From Cinnamomum chago (lineage: Eukaryota > Streptophyta > Magnoliopsida > Laurales > Lauraceae): DNA of 64,000 bases. The DNA lies in the NCBI GenBank assembly GCA_038049695.1, contig CP142452.1, positions 28,136,501 through 28,200,500 on the forward strand, in the 5' to 3' direction. Under the pieces are notes generated by a model, which saw only the letters and a program-made list of their open reading frames with translations, was not told the origin of the DNA and searched no databases. This document shows positions 10,601 through 22,908 of the stretch, in pieces (the stretch's first letter is position 1; each line of letters opens with the position of its first letter). The position numbers were made by a program, and so were the translations under genes.

Positions 10601-11890
10601 AATATAAATAAAAGAGTGATATAGGCTCTATATGACCTTGCTCCCAAATTAAAATTCTATTCGATGGTCCTAATCATAGAATCAAGATGAGATCAGATTG
10701 TTCTGGTAATATATTCTTTGAGCACGTTATCTTGATGGCCATGTTCATCTCGTTGCACTCTATCAAACAATTCATCATCAATTTAAGTAGAGATTAAGGG
10801 CCATATAATGTGAGTTGTATCATAATTGTGGTGCAGCTTCATTTCCCATGAAAGAACTCACTATTTGGTGGATTCCTTGCATCACAACGCACCTGAAGTG
10901 GGGCCATATCCATACAAGATGACGCGGGGCTGAAGATTTCTTGAGTACTGGTTTTTTTTTTTTTAAGTTTTTGATATTGACATAATGGGTCCCCATAAAG
11001 CTTGGACTTGGATTGTGGAACTTAGTTGCATTATACGTTGGGCACATGTGGACCATCTTTCATTTATATAACTTTAAGGCGGTCATTAGAAGGGGCAACA
11101 AAAACACTTAAGTGGGCCCCACGAGGGGAGAAATGGATGGGTCACATGTGGGACCATCTCTCATTTATATAGCTTTCGGATAGTAGTGCCACATTCTTTA
11201 ACGGTAACAAACTCCCACATGTTATCTATATTGCTTTTAGATCATGGTTAAAAGGAAAGAAAAAGGAAAAAAAATCTAAGTGGGCCCCATGCGGGAGTGG
11301 TTAAAAGAGCAAACAAAAAGAAAAATATAAGTGGGCCCCATGAACTGAGGAAGGAGTCTTCAGAGACAAACAGGTGAAACTGTCGTGTTTTTTACATACG
11401 GTATAGATATAGATATATCTACTTGCCTAGAATAAAACGGTATAGTCTGCCACGATTGGATTCTCATTTTAATTTTTGCTATAAGGGAATCAAAATATAG
11501 ATTTTCTTATTTCTTTTGTACATAATCAGGCACCCTAGATATTCTTCACTCTTATTCATAATTCTAACACCAAGGGTAAAAGAGAGTTTCCTACATCTAA
11601 ACTGACAAGCACCTTTACTAAAGTAAAACGCTGATCTATTGAAATTAACTATCTGGCCTGAAATTAATCACCACTCTCCTACTCAGAAAGGATTCAAATT
11701 AACTAAAGAGGATGCTGATTTGCACTAGAATCAAGAGTCTGTGACAAATGGACTATACTAGTGTGCAAAGGATGATATGTATGTAAGCAGGTCTACGAGA
11801 CATGGGACTTAAGGCAACTCTTACTCAGGCTTCAGGTAGTGCCCCAGACATAATGAAAGCATATCAAATGTTGAATGTCTAAGGTTGGGG
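10601..11890. other. Intergenic DNA with GTGGGCCCCA phrases
   Basis: No gene seen. The phrase AAGTGGGCCCCA recurs near 11111, 11278 and 11330, and ACATGTGG.ACCATC recurs near 11045 and 11144. This suggests a decayed dispersed repeat, but ends could not be fixed. Confidence 0.35.
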
Positions 11891-11957
11891 GTAGTAAGAG
11901 AATCGAGCCTTTTAATGAAGTGGTTAGTAAGAGAATCGAGCCTTTTAATGAAGTGGT
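11891..11957. repeat. 33-bp tandem duplication
   Basis: The segment starting AGTAAGAGAATCGAGCC is repeated at once without a visible difference, so it is a recent local duplication. Confidence 0.85.
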
Positions 11958-12147
11958 TTCTTTTGCTTGTTGGGCAGCCCCACTTGATTCATGCAATGGC
12001 ATTCCGTACTTTCATTCCGCGAATGAAAGCGAACCAATTTCTTTCCTTTAGCAGCCATGGTTTGCGATTGGGCAGAAGATTAATGCAAAGCATATAAATT
12101 GAATTAACAAGATATTCGATATATATATATATATATATATAATATTT

Positions 12148-12295
12148 AGGGAGTTGTTCATATGAGAGTAACCCTCACACTACTATGAGAATAAGGAGGG
12201 ACCCATTGAATCTATATCCAATGCCAACAGCCTAAATATGAGGGTCCCCCCTACTCTTGTAGTGTGAGAGTTACTTTCATATAAGCATTTTCCTA
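12148..12295. mobile_element. Fold-back MITE in a TA repeat
   Basis: About 148 bp with imperfect inverted ends: the left reads like TAGGGAGTTGTTCATATGAG, the right like CATATAAGCATTTTCCTA. The core includes the phrase ATCCAATGCCAACAGCC. The same core in reverse (GTTGGCATTGGATAT) lies in the element at 23350-23513, so these are two members of one family. Both abut (TA)n tracts, which fits a TA target. Confidence 0.7.
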
Positions 12296-15049
12296 ATATC
12301 TAACCTAAAATGTGTGAGTTAGACTAATATAAAGATTAATGGAAGCACATAAATTGAGTGATACTAAGTTAATAAGATATAATTTCATATTAGTTACTCT
12401 AATTAACATGAAATTAATACAAGCATATATATTGAATGAAACTATGGAAGATCTAATCTAGGATAAGTTGAACTAATATGAAACTAATGCAAAGATGACT
12501 AATTAAATTAAACTAAACTAAATGACTCAACAGTAAATAAATTAGAACAAGTACACCTATTTTCGCCAAAAATCTCTAGGAAGCTCTCTCTAAACCCTTG
12601 ATCCTCTGCTTCTACTTCATGGGAGAATTGAGAATGGGCACTCATCACTTTTGAGCTTAGACGGATGAGGAGTTTAAGTAGAAAGACACCCTTGTTTGAA
12701 TATGATTAGGAAGCCAAATTCGTGCTAGGGTACTGGTTCCTTACATTGTAATCAATTCTTCTCATCACAAGGCAACCGCAAGCAATTCATCCTCTTGATA
12801 TATCTCTTAATAGATTCGGAATCTTGAGCATTTTTCTTCACCTGGGTATTGATAATTTTCTTTTAAATGATATCAGGATTTTTTTTTTCTATGTTTAATG
12901 CGTGAAGCGCGCTTAGCAATTAATCCCTAAGATTGGCATCAGCTTCCACAGCCTGATATTCGGCAAGTAAGTTCTTGCGGAATGGAAGAGGCGTTGATAC
13001 AAATCAAGCTAATTTACATAGTAAAATGCCTCTAACTTGATATAATCTGATAATGCCTCTTAACTTCATATAATCTAAGGCAGTAAGACCATAGCTTTTG
13101 GGTTTGGGAGATGTTTTTAAGACATTGGGGCTCAGACTAAACTTGAAATAAGGCCCCTCATTAAGATGAGGTCTTGATTCCACTTCTAAGATCATCAAAT
13201 TGGCTTGGCCTTTTTCCCCCTGAATGGAAATCATATTTTAGACAAAAAAAAAAAGAAAAGAAGACCCACAATGAAAGCTAAACTGATTTCTGCTTGCAGA
13301 AGTCTCTCCCACTTGATCAAATCGAATATTCAGATTCCGACTGATTTGATGCGTGGCCTGTACGTATAGACCATTTATCAATCTCTGTTTCTGGAGTGAG
13401 GTTGTGGGTTCAAAGCCTTCCTACCAACTACCATTCCCCCACCCATTGTTCCGCCAACTAACATTCCCTGCTGACTATTGCACTCTCTTGTCACACAAAT
13501 TAATATCAAAATGTTAGGATAGTCTGGAGGAGAAATGACCAAGAACAAAGGATTCATGACCTTCCAAATGTATGCATCCCACATCCGGTGGCTCCATCAG
13601 ATCAATGGCTTGAAACACCAAATCAGGGGCCCACGCACATGCATGCATCAAGAAATGGGTGCCTCGGAAATATATTCAATAACACATGGCCGATCATGGC
13701 CATTAGAAAAGAAAAGTATAGATCAATGGCTTGGATCACCTATATTCGCAGCATGTTTGTTTTTCGTTTCTTTCTTAATAATTAGCGTTAAGTTCCTAGA
13801 ATCTCATAAAGCAAAGGCGCAATCCAAGTTATTTTGGACTAACGCCTCTAGTCCATTGTGGCCGGAGGTCCTTAATTAGGCCAATTCTATTTTTGTTATG
13901 ATTAATTTCCCCTTAACTGCCAAGGAGATCATATCCCATATTTTTCTCTTAGTTTCCAACTCAATCATATTAATTAGCATAATTATCACAACCATTCCAG
14001 TATCTTCACACTATTTTCCAACAAAGTTTGAAATTCAAATTGAAGGGAATTCCTTCTCAGAGTACAACTTCCATGTTAAAGTTTACCATATGTTTCGTCT
14101 CTGCATCATCAGACATGGCTTCGAGCAACATCTTCACGAGGATGATCCAACATCTTTGCATCGTCAAGCATAGCTTCAAGCAACATCTTTGTATCTCCGG
14201 TTTTTCTTTTCTTTTCTTTTTTGGGTGAACTTTTTTTTCCAACTTCACTTTCTCCACTCTTTAGCTCTTCTTTTTCTCTGGATTCAATGTTTAGTAAGGT
14301 GAATACATTCCCCAGATAAAATTATCTTATCAAACTCATATAATTTTATCTAAATTCATATGAAAGGTATTTGAATTCCAAAAGTCATCTGAGTTTTCAT
14401 ACAAAACTCAGATAATTTTCCTCCGAGCAACATCTTGACATTATTCTTTGTTATATGATTTAAACCCAAGATTTCCTTGGCCAAGTTGTTATTTCTCTTC
14501 CTTATTTTGCCTCTAATTCAAAATATTCCTTCACTTTAGATGACATGCCATTGGTGCTCTTATTTTCACTGATACTTACTTCTTTTGATTCCCTTTCCTA
14601 TTTCTGTTTTCATTGATGTTATCAGTTCAATGGATGGCCATGACTTGAAAAATACACGTATCATGCAAAAAATCTATTAGATGCTAGATGAGCAGATGTA
14701 AAATCACAATAGCAAGAAGCAATCATATTGAGATGCTAAAATAAAACATTTTTAGCATCATTTGGCCTTTGATCCACCTACGGAAAGGAGTGCCATACAT
14801 ACAACCATAGTGACAATCAATCCTTTTCTTTTTTCTTGTTTTTTTTCTCTTTTTTTTTTTTCTCACTCAAGACTTGAACTCATGCATTCGCACACACTAC
14901 ATGATGTTCCTAAATAAATAAGCAAACAGTCGAGGATAGGCATAAGAGTAGTTTTCTTATGGGCATCTATCTCTCTTTATATTCTCCCCCCTTCCTAAGT
15001 ATCTCCATTGATGTAGCAACACCTATAGATCATTGCAAAAATGCTCGTG
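12296..15049. other. Repeat-like DNA without a recognised gene
   Basis: Several open frames of 60-114 codons (for example 13004-13234 minus and 13535-13879 plus) resemble no family I know. The frame at 13004-13234 has a protein-like composition and may be a fragment of a host exon. The rest is AT-rich with pyrimidine runs near 14200 and 14830. Confidence 0.35.
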
Positions 15050-16811
15050 TGTTAGTTTTTATGGTCTCAATACCAGTATATGATGAATAGATTGATTAAT
15101 TTCTTTATTTATCAATATAATCATGCTTTCCTTTCATGAGATGAATGATGATTTATTACTTAATGCACATGACCAATATATATGACATAATGGTTCATGA
15201 GATGAACAGAGTCCCATTAGTATATTAGATGTGATATATGTATATGGATGAGATCCACATACGGGAGATATGTGTCACAAATCTTATACTTAAAATATCT
15301 TCACAACCAGTGATGAGATTGGGCATCTCATCTGACAAGGTTGCAGTACTTTGATCACTATGAGATAGTGTGATTTGTCTCGATCATCAGAATGTAAGAT
15401 TCTGGATCATAGTGCTGGTACATTGGATGTATTGAAGGACCATGAGAAGCACCTTATTTACACTGTCTTTATTTTAATGTCTGCTCTCATAATTCCCTAA
15501 CAATAGGCTCATAATCCTGAGACATTAATGAACTCAAGTTTCTATCTATTCATTTGCTTTGAGTCACCAATGAGTGAGGCCAATTGTAGGTCAACACCTC
15601 GGTGATTTGGGTACTTGATAGTAGAGCTGTGGGAACATTCAATAGTCGAGATGAAATCTATCTTTAATATCCCCTTGTGCCAATTAATGGATTTATCATT
15701 GGTAAGTGCGCACCCATTCCGATTCAGAGTTAATTGGATCGGTACCATATGATCATTATAATTAATTGGGGCTCAATGATAATAAGATATGGATCTAATT
15801 TGGTGGACAGGTCCATTTGATCCATGGATATAGATGGAGGGGCCTACTTGTGGTACTGTGGAAGTTTAGGGTCTTCATTGTAATTTATTCCTAAGACTGG
15901 AGTGCAATTGCATTTATATAGTGGAGTTATTTGCAATTAACTGTGGGCCCGGATTGCACATGAGATGTGGGGTCGCGTGTCCCGGTTGGAGCCAGCTTTC
16001 TAAGGAATCCCTAGTGGTCCCCACGCTAGCCCAATATATTAGAAAGATACTAATTCTACTTAAACTCTAAAAGGAAGGTTACTATTTATATTTGAAGTGA
16101 GACTTCTAATAGTGGTAATAGTAAGCTACTAATTAATAATGGAAGTAGGACTTCTATTTTAATTAGAAATGAGAAAGTTACTAATAGTTGCGGAAGTAAG
16201 ACTTCTATGGCAATTAGTAAGGGAGATGTTTACTAATTTGTAATGGGAGTTAAACTTCTATTTCAAATAGGAAAAGAGGAGTTGTGGAAGGCTATTAATA
16301 GAGAAATACTCCTCTCAAATTCGTGCAGAATAATAAGAGCACTTTCAGCCCTCTTGTGCAAGAGTTGTACAAGTCATCTTCTACTCAAAGTTCCCCTCTC
16401 TTTCACCTTTGGTTCCTTAGAGTTATTAGTAGGGTTTTCTCTTGAGGATTCCACCATCTTCTTGAGAAAAGAGATCTAATACGGGACATAGCGTTGGAAG
16501 ATCAAAAGGAGTTGAAGATTCTGATTTGGATTGTGAAGTTGTTCATCACCAAAGTAAAGAAATCAAATCCTCCATTAGAGCACAACAAAGCTCCAAAGGT
16601 ATATCTACATCCTTGTATGTTGTGTATTTCATGGGAGCATGTTTATGTTCTGTTTTCTATCTTCTAGATAGTGTTTGTTGCTGTACATGGCTATGAAATT
16701 GAGGGAATTGCATCCTGGATTGGGTTTGTTGCATTCTAGACAATTGATCCCTGCATTAAGTGGGTCAAAAGTTTTTGAAACCTGTCTGGAAGGCCCACCT
16801 ATATTCCAACA
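15050..16811 (+). mobile_element. Solo LTR (Copia-like family), 1,762 bp
   Basis: It starts TGTTAG and ends CCAACA, and is flanked by an exact 5-bp duplication TCGTG (15045-15049 and 16812-16816). No internal retrotransposon sequence adjoins it, so it is a solo LTR left by recombination. A second copy of the family lies in the opposite orientation at 37903-39612, with matching ends and its own target duplication. Family placement (Copia) is inferred from ends and general form only. Confidence 0.9.
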
Positions 16812-16816
16812 TCGTG

Positions 16817-18275
16817 GTCCATGTGTGGAACTACCCAAGATTATTTAGAATATTATTATTTCGAATTTCGTTATAGAGTTGTAATTAGGAATGGCTTTCT
16901 AATTTATGTAGGACCCTTATCTAGTCTTCTAATTTGATTAGCAGTAAGAGACTTATTGCCTAAGTTTTATTTTACTATTTATATCGCATTGTACAAATCA
17001 GAATCTCAGAGTTGAGTTTAATATCGTTTTTCCTTTGTAGAGTTCTACTGTCAGAAAGTTACTTCATCGTGAGATTGTTTCAGCAGAAATATATTATTGG
17101 ATTGCGCACCTACGATTCAAATCCTAACCATGGTTCAAAATCGTGATATTGATTCCAATATCGGCTGGCACCAAAACCCGATATGGCATGGATATTGGTC
17201 GCGGTTCGCGGCATAGGTTTTTAATTAGTAAAGAAACTAAAGAATATCCGAAAAATCCAAAATATTATAAAAAGTTAGAAAATAATAATTTTTTTAAATA
17301 ACATTTTCTGCATTAGTAACAACTATAAATCAAATTATCGATCTTCCAAAGTCATGACATCGATCCTAGATCGTTGTCTTATTTGAAATTGTATAAATTT
17401 TATTTATAATTAAATTGATTTAGATGTATATACAAAAATAAGTTAAAACATCATAAATTTTATAAAATGCAACCATAATTATGACTTATGAACTATCTAT
17501 GAGTGTGAAGTTTAAGAAAATAAAGCCCGTAGTACTCATCGCTTAATCATCAAGTAAGTTGTGGTTTCAAGAGTATCGAGATATTACTATTTAGTATAAT
17601 AATAAGATAAGGCATAAAGTAACTGGACATTTATGATTTACTTAAACAATGACAAATTCTAAGTTACTATTTTACAAAGATCTACAAGATTTCAACAAAA
17701 ACCCTAATTTTTAAAACTTCAAATAGTAGATCTAGCCTTAAAATGCGTAGATTTAAGATAATGAAAGGTACCTACAACAAAAAGAGCATGCAATCATCAT
17801 TTATAAGCTACATCTAAATATTTTTATAAAATGATCGCAAAAAAATACAAAATGCTAATCTCGGTACAATTTTATATGATTTTTCAGGACTAAATCAAGA
17901 AAATGTAGGTATTTTTTATAGCTTGGAAGTGAAGTAGATGTCGGAGAAGAAGAAATGCATCTGATATATTTGGAAAAAGGAAGTAGAATAGGAGAAATGA
18001 AAAGAAAAATTAAAACAAAAAACTTTAAATTTAGTCGGGCGGTATTTTGACCAATATTTTAAAATATCGGTTAGGACCAATAACTTGAGATATCGGCCCG
18101 ATAATATTAGATGTTTTGGAGGTTTTTTGATAGGGTGACGCCGGGACCATTGTGCATCAAATTATTATACTAGTATGGGTTGACACTGGTTTGTATTGGC
18201 TGATACATACTGGTATCGATCAAGAATTTAAACCATGATCCTAACACTACAATTTGCATCAATGATATTAGAGTC
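16817..18275 (+). mobile_element. Possible LTR-element remnant, interrupted by a TIR transposon
   Basis: The sequence on both sides of the transposon at 17129-18237 reads continuously if that element is removed. It ends in CCTAACA followed shortly by a phrase like TGATATTAGAGTC, which resembles a methionine-tRNA primer-binding site. A fossil LTR junction is plausible; its left end was not found. Confidence 0.35.
17129..18237. mobile_element. TIR transposon, 1.1 kb, 8-bp target duplication
   Basis: The left end is CATGGTTCAAAATCG; the complement of the right end is CATGGTTTAAATTCT. An exact ATCCTAAC flanks it on both sides (17121-17128 and 18238-18245). The interior holds ATATCGG and CCGATA phrases but no transposase. 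Eight bases suggests hAT; a 9-bp Mutator-type duplication with one mismatch is the alternative. Confidence 0.75.
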
Positions 18276-18489
18276 AATCACTCCCCCCATTTAAGATTTC
18301 CACATCAATAATACCGTAAATATTTACAAGCATAGATAAGAGAAATATTAGATTAAAAAAGTCTTCTCAAATCAATCTTTTCTCAAGTAACATTCTATCA
18401 GAGTAATAATTTATTTATTTCTGAAATGCACATTCTTCCGCCGAGAATAAATGCATTGGATTTTGAATCTTACTACTTTGCCAAGCATT

Positions 18490-18694
18490 GGCATCAGAAG
18501 GGGTGGAGGTCCTGTCACCTACATGTTTAAATTCCACCAACTCCTTCAAATTCAGCCCTGGCCTCACCCATATGTCTGCTTCATAGATCCTCTTTCTTAC
18601 CTGCTTCAGTTGCCTCCAAAGTAAGATAATATAAAAGACCTTCAACAAGATGCTCTTTTGCCTTCACCAATCTTTCAAACTCAAGAAGTGCATT
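18490..18694 (-). pseudogene. Phytocystatin (cysteine protease inhibitor) pseudogene exon
   Basis: From an AG acceptor at 18695 the minus strand reads [19 protein letters not shown] and [13 protein letters not shown], then, one base out of frame, [20 protein letters not shown] and FKHVGD. Intact plant cystatins read NALLEFxRVVKAKEQVVAG, YEAKVWVKPWxNFKELQEF and KHxGD. Here the protease-binding QVVAG is HLVEG, the PW tryptophan is glycine, and one extra G after GKK breaks the frame (about 18596). With inhibitory motifs and frame both lost this cannot encode a working inhibitor. The preserved splice acceptor shows it came from genomic DNA, not from mRNA. Confidence 0.8.
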
Positions 18695-18695
18695 C

Positions 18696-19045
18696 TGCTA
18701 AAAGATCAAATAACCAAGAAGTTATTAGACAAATGATCCAAATGAAGAGATAACGGACCAAATTAAAGAAATTGTCGTAGGTTAGGGGCCATTGGGACCA
18801 GCCCAAGGAGCCTAAGAGGATTCTATCCTCCATAGATTTCCCTTTATGGGGCAGTAGAATTCTCCCTTCCAGCCCATCTTATGACAAATTAAAAAAAAAA
18901 AAAAAAAACCTCACACAAAAAACATGAACAATGCGAAAAAAGAATAGTCTGCATTCTAAAAAACAAAATAATTGTTCTCTATAGTCAAATCATCTCTTCA
19001 TGCACTAACTCGAAATTCTAAAAGACTAAAATCCCAAATCCTAAA
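18696..19045. other. Non-coding stretch with poly-A tract
   Basis: No gene seen. An A-run lies at about 18891-18908. A possible acceptor-side intron of the cystatin fragment occupies the left part. Confidence 0.35.
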
Positions 19046-19989
19046 GAGATTTTTGTATATACCCCCTAACGTTTGTAGGATTTATAAATAAGCCCTTGAG
19101 GTTTTAGTATTTGTAAATAGGCCACTACCTTTTCTTTTTAATATATTTCATGTCCTCAAAATCAATATTCTTAATAAGAATAGACAGTTACCATGAGATT
19201 TATATAGAATTTTTTATATAAATGACAGCTTTGCCCTTACATTTATTAAACAAAAATGAGCAAATTATTATTTACAAAAATACTATTATTTTACCTCAAA
19301 TCCCAATGATTTCTCTAAATAACTCTCTCATGCACTTGACCAAGGGTGGACGCAAGTATAAGGGCCTGGGGACTAAAGTCAGCCGCCCCCCCCGCCCCCC
19401 CCAAAAAATCCTAAAAATTAATATATTTTTTCTTTACATTTGTCAATTCCCCAAATATTTCTTTTAAATAGAACCAAACACCATCCCCCTCATAAATTCT
19501 AAAAAATAAGATTTTTTTACATTTGCCCGTTCCCCCAATATTTATTTCAATGAAGCATAATAATGCATTTTTAAATTTCCATCAATCCAACAGTGGGTCA
19601 TGTATGGATTGGATAAATTATAACTGGTTATTTAAGCAAATGCATTGGTTGTTGTCATGATAAATTTGGATTTAATGAAATGAGCCCTAAATTGATTAAA
19701 AAAAATTATGTAGGGTTATTTTCTCCCACTAAGTACAATTGTTAATGTTACATGATTTATAATAAAAAAAATTTAAGTACAAGCTTTTGAAATTATACAT
19801 ATAAGGATAAAGGAGATGGACAAAAGTGTCATTTTGCTATAAAAGCCTATGGTAGTTGGGAGTCTATTGATTTTTGAGACACAAAAGGTATTAAAATCAA
19901 AATGCAAGGGCCTATTTGTAAATACTAAAACCTCAGGGGCCTATTTACAAATCCCAAAAACCTTAGTGGGATATATATACAAAAAGCTC
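19046..19989. mobile_element. Mutator-like non-autonomous element, 944 bp
   Basis: Inverted ends of about 80 bp: left GAGATTTTTGTATATAC, complement of right GAGCTTTTTGTATATAT, with further shared blocks such as TTGAGGTTTTAGTATTT. An exact 9-bp duplication AATCCTAAA flanks it (19037-19045 and 19990-19998), the size Mutator-like transposases make. The coordinates given exclude the duplication. No transposase frame is present. A C-rich tract (19384-19400) lies inside. Confidence 0.85.
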
Positions 19990-19998
19990 AATCCTAAA

Positions 19999-21555
19999 TC
20001 CTAAAACTAAAATCTTAATGAAAAGGAAAAGTTCCGTTGTCTATCCACAACTTATGGCGCAATGGACGAGAGGAAATCATCCCAATAAAAAGATTATATA
20101 ATATAGTAGAGAGAGAGAACTTATAATTAGTGGTCATTTCGGTGTTATATTGCATTGAATCTTATCAAAGCTCTATCGAAATACAGAAAATAAAAATTGG
20201 TTTTCTTGTTCTCAAGCTCCGGCCAGCCCTCAAAGGTAGGGTAAGAGCCTCGGTAGAGCACGCCCTCCAAAAGTTTTCACTCAGCCGGGCACGGTGGGCC
20301 CTGTAACAGGGTGGGTTTTTCCATCATAATCAACTAGCCCATTTTTTTCTCTTCTTATATTGAGTTCTAAGAACACACTTTGGTAATCATCTAGTATCAG
20401 TTAGAGATTTGTAATTTTTTTTCCTAAATTCTAAAATAAAAAAACCACAATATCATGAGATTTATTAGTATTATATGAAAATATAGAAACCCTAATCAAC
20501 AAGGAAACCCCATTTTTTTCTTTCAATATATTTTGAGCTTGAGGATAAAAAAAAAACAAAACAAAACAAAACAAAACATGCTTGATAATCATTCAGTAAC
20601 AGCTAGAAATTTGAGAAAATTTTCCCTAAAACTGTGCAAAAGCCCATGATTGTGGGATTTATCAGTATTTTAATCAAAGAAAGTTTGAGGAAATCTCATG
20701 ATATCATGACTCTCAATTGCGTGGAATTTGGGCAAAATTGTCCAAAAAACAAAAATGACAGGAGTCAAGTGCATGACAATGCTGACATTTTGAATGCCTT
20801 TTTTATTATCTCACAAAATCCGTGTTTAAGAGTGATAAATGAATTGGTGATCACTGATGAATCTGATGGTGGGGCCTAATTATTATTGTATTATTATTGT
20901 AAAATCTGCAAAGGCACATGCAATAATAGGGTTTTTATTTTTTCCGACACAATTTTAAATGAATGTACACAACCAAGGAGCCTCAAATTTTTTAGAATTT
21001 TAGCTCTAATAGAGTTTGTGAAGACCACTGAACTAACTAAATTCAAGAGAGATTTTGAATCGATCTATATCCATGGACATCATACCATCATGGCTCTCAA
21101 AAAAAGCAAAAATATGGTTCCATCTCATAACTTAGGCCATAGAAATGGATCCTTCAAGGCAGAGCTCGGGAGGAATCGATCCTACTGAACCAACAGGACA
21201 ATATATTTTAAAATCAAGCACTTATCTTTGTAATTATCATATTTTTACTTTTCCCACAAATTCTCTTTACACGCATCACTACAATTTAAAAATTACATTA
21301 GTTCTTTCCACACCAAAATTTTCCAAATTACCCATCCCTCCATTTCCCTCTTTCTTCCCACACATCCTCATCCCTCTCTTCTTTACCATTTTTTCCATCC
21401 TAGATTTCCTTTTTTTCCATAAAAACTTATTACGGGGATAGATTCTCATTCAATGTAAGTTTTTACAAACAATATTAGTGTTTTTTCATGCATTTGCATT
21501 GCATTTTATCCATCATCGCAAGGGCTTTTAACCCAAAAATTGTGACTGTTTGGTC
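19999..21555. other. Intergenic DNA
   Basis: No gene recognised. An (AAAAC)n microsatellite of about five units lies at 20555-20578. Open frames of 80-100 codons at 20634-21441 have no family features I can name. Confidence 0.4.
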
Positions 21556-21775
21556 TCTTAGTGGCCGAACAGATTGCAAGTGTTCGGACCTGAGTGTCCG
21601 AACATATGTATACTGTTCGAACCTGAGTGTCCGAACAACATACTTTGGTATAATGTGCGGAACATATGTATAATGTTCGGAACTATATGTCTGGAATTAT
21701 GCATTATGTTCGGATGTATAATTCCGAATATATACAATATGTTCGGACCTGAAAGACCGTATATATCGGGAACCT
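21556..21775. repeat. Tandem palindromic repeat built on TGTTCGGA
   Basis: About six diverged units of roughly 33 bp. Each starts TGTTCGGA or a variant; the best ones close with TCCGAACA, so each unit can fold on itself. Good examples are TGTTCGGACC..GTCCGAACA at 21578-21606 and a near copy at 21615-21637. Frames stay open on both strands across it because of the period, not because it is a gene. Confidence 0.75.
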
Positions 21776-22908
21776 GCAACTCGTCTCAGGCGAGAAGAAA
21801 AAATAATAAATAAAATAAACGGACATGGAGGAAGATGAGTTGCCCAATAGAAGAAAATGGAGGAAGTGGAGTGAGTTGGGTGGGAGAATCTTTTAGGAAG
21901 AAGATGAGCTTGTGGGGTGAAAAGAGAATATGTTGAGTTTTTGTGGGGATAATGGATATTTTGGTCATTTCATAAAGGGGTAAGAATGTAATAAAAAAAA
22001 ACAAATTCCTTGTGTTGAAAAGTAAAAATTTGTGTCAATAGCAGCACCCTATAAAAATTATGATAATAATGTTTTCTTGCTTATAAGGTCTTATTATGAT
22101 AAATATCTTGTAATGAGGGACGAGTCTACTTACAAAGATGGCCGTACTACTGTCATTCTCTAGAAAGTGGATTGTCCTTTCCCTTCCCCAATGGACTTTC
22201 TTCCAAGGGCCACTCCCAATCATTTGCCCAAACGGATTGGGTCGCGGTGACTCGTACCCCCTCGAGTTCAGTGAGTCAACCAGGATTGAGAGCTTTTATA
22301 AACGCTGGTATCTGCAGTCGACATTCCTATTTCAGTGATCCAGATCATCCACCTGCTAGTTTCAACCATAAATTGACAATAGAACAAAAGTCTCCTCAAT
22401 TGAACAAATGGTGATCACCCCCGTGGAATTTATATTGCAGTTGAATGCAGACCATAGGCAAAAAATATTTTATAAAGAGTCCTACCGAAGAATGATATAA
22501 TTACTGAGAGATCATGCACCTGTCCAAAAATGCTAGGCCTGAAGAAACTGTTGATTCTATTACACCAACTATAAAATTTCTCAAGAGAGAACATATACAG
22601 AAGATGCAAATGCCTAATGAGTATGAACAAAATGTTGTCATAAACAAGAGTATGTTACAACATATAAATACAGAATTACGAGTATTCCTACCATGATACG
22701 GGAGATAAAAGAGTTAATTAAACAAATACTGAATCATAGAAGTCTACTCATTTTATAATAATGTCTCACCTGAGATACTGCAATAGACAGTAGCTTCACA
22801 AGAATCTGAATGATAATAGGCAGTTGATGTACAGTCCGGTAAACCCTCACCAATGCCTTACAAACAACCAATGAGAAATCCACTTAGTGCAAGTTGGTAT
22901 TAGAGGCC
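21776..22908. other. Intergenic DNA and 3' flank of the XPF gene
   Basis: No further gene recognised. The last few hundred bases should hold the 3' UTR of XPF (minus strand); I see no perfect AATAAA signal there. Confidence 0.4.

Noticed and set aside
13514-13560. TGTTAGGATAG as the left end of an LTR that would end near 18246
   Set aside because: Only one end-like motif; no matching second copy or target duplication, and other insertions lie between.
19341-19410. A second hAT copy starting CAAGGGTGGACGCA
   Set aside because: Resembles the 3266 hAT end, but no matching right end or 8-bp duplication was found.
21556-21775. CRISPR-like array
   Set aside because: Units are diverged palindromes without unique spacers, in a plant nuclear genome.
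22140-22414. Open frames 22138-22338 and 22172-22414 as a gene
   Set aside because: Overlapping frames with no recognised motif, splice context or family likeness.
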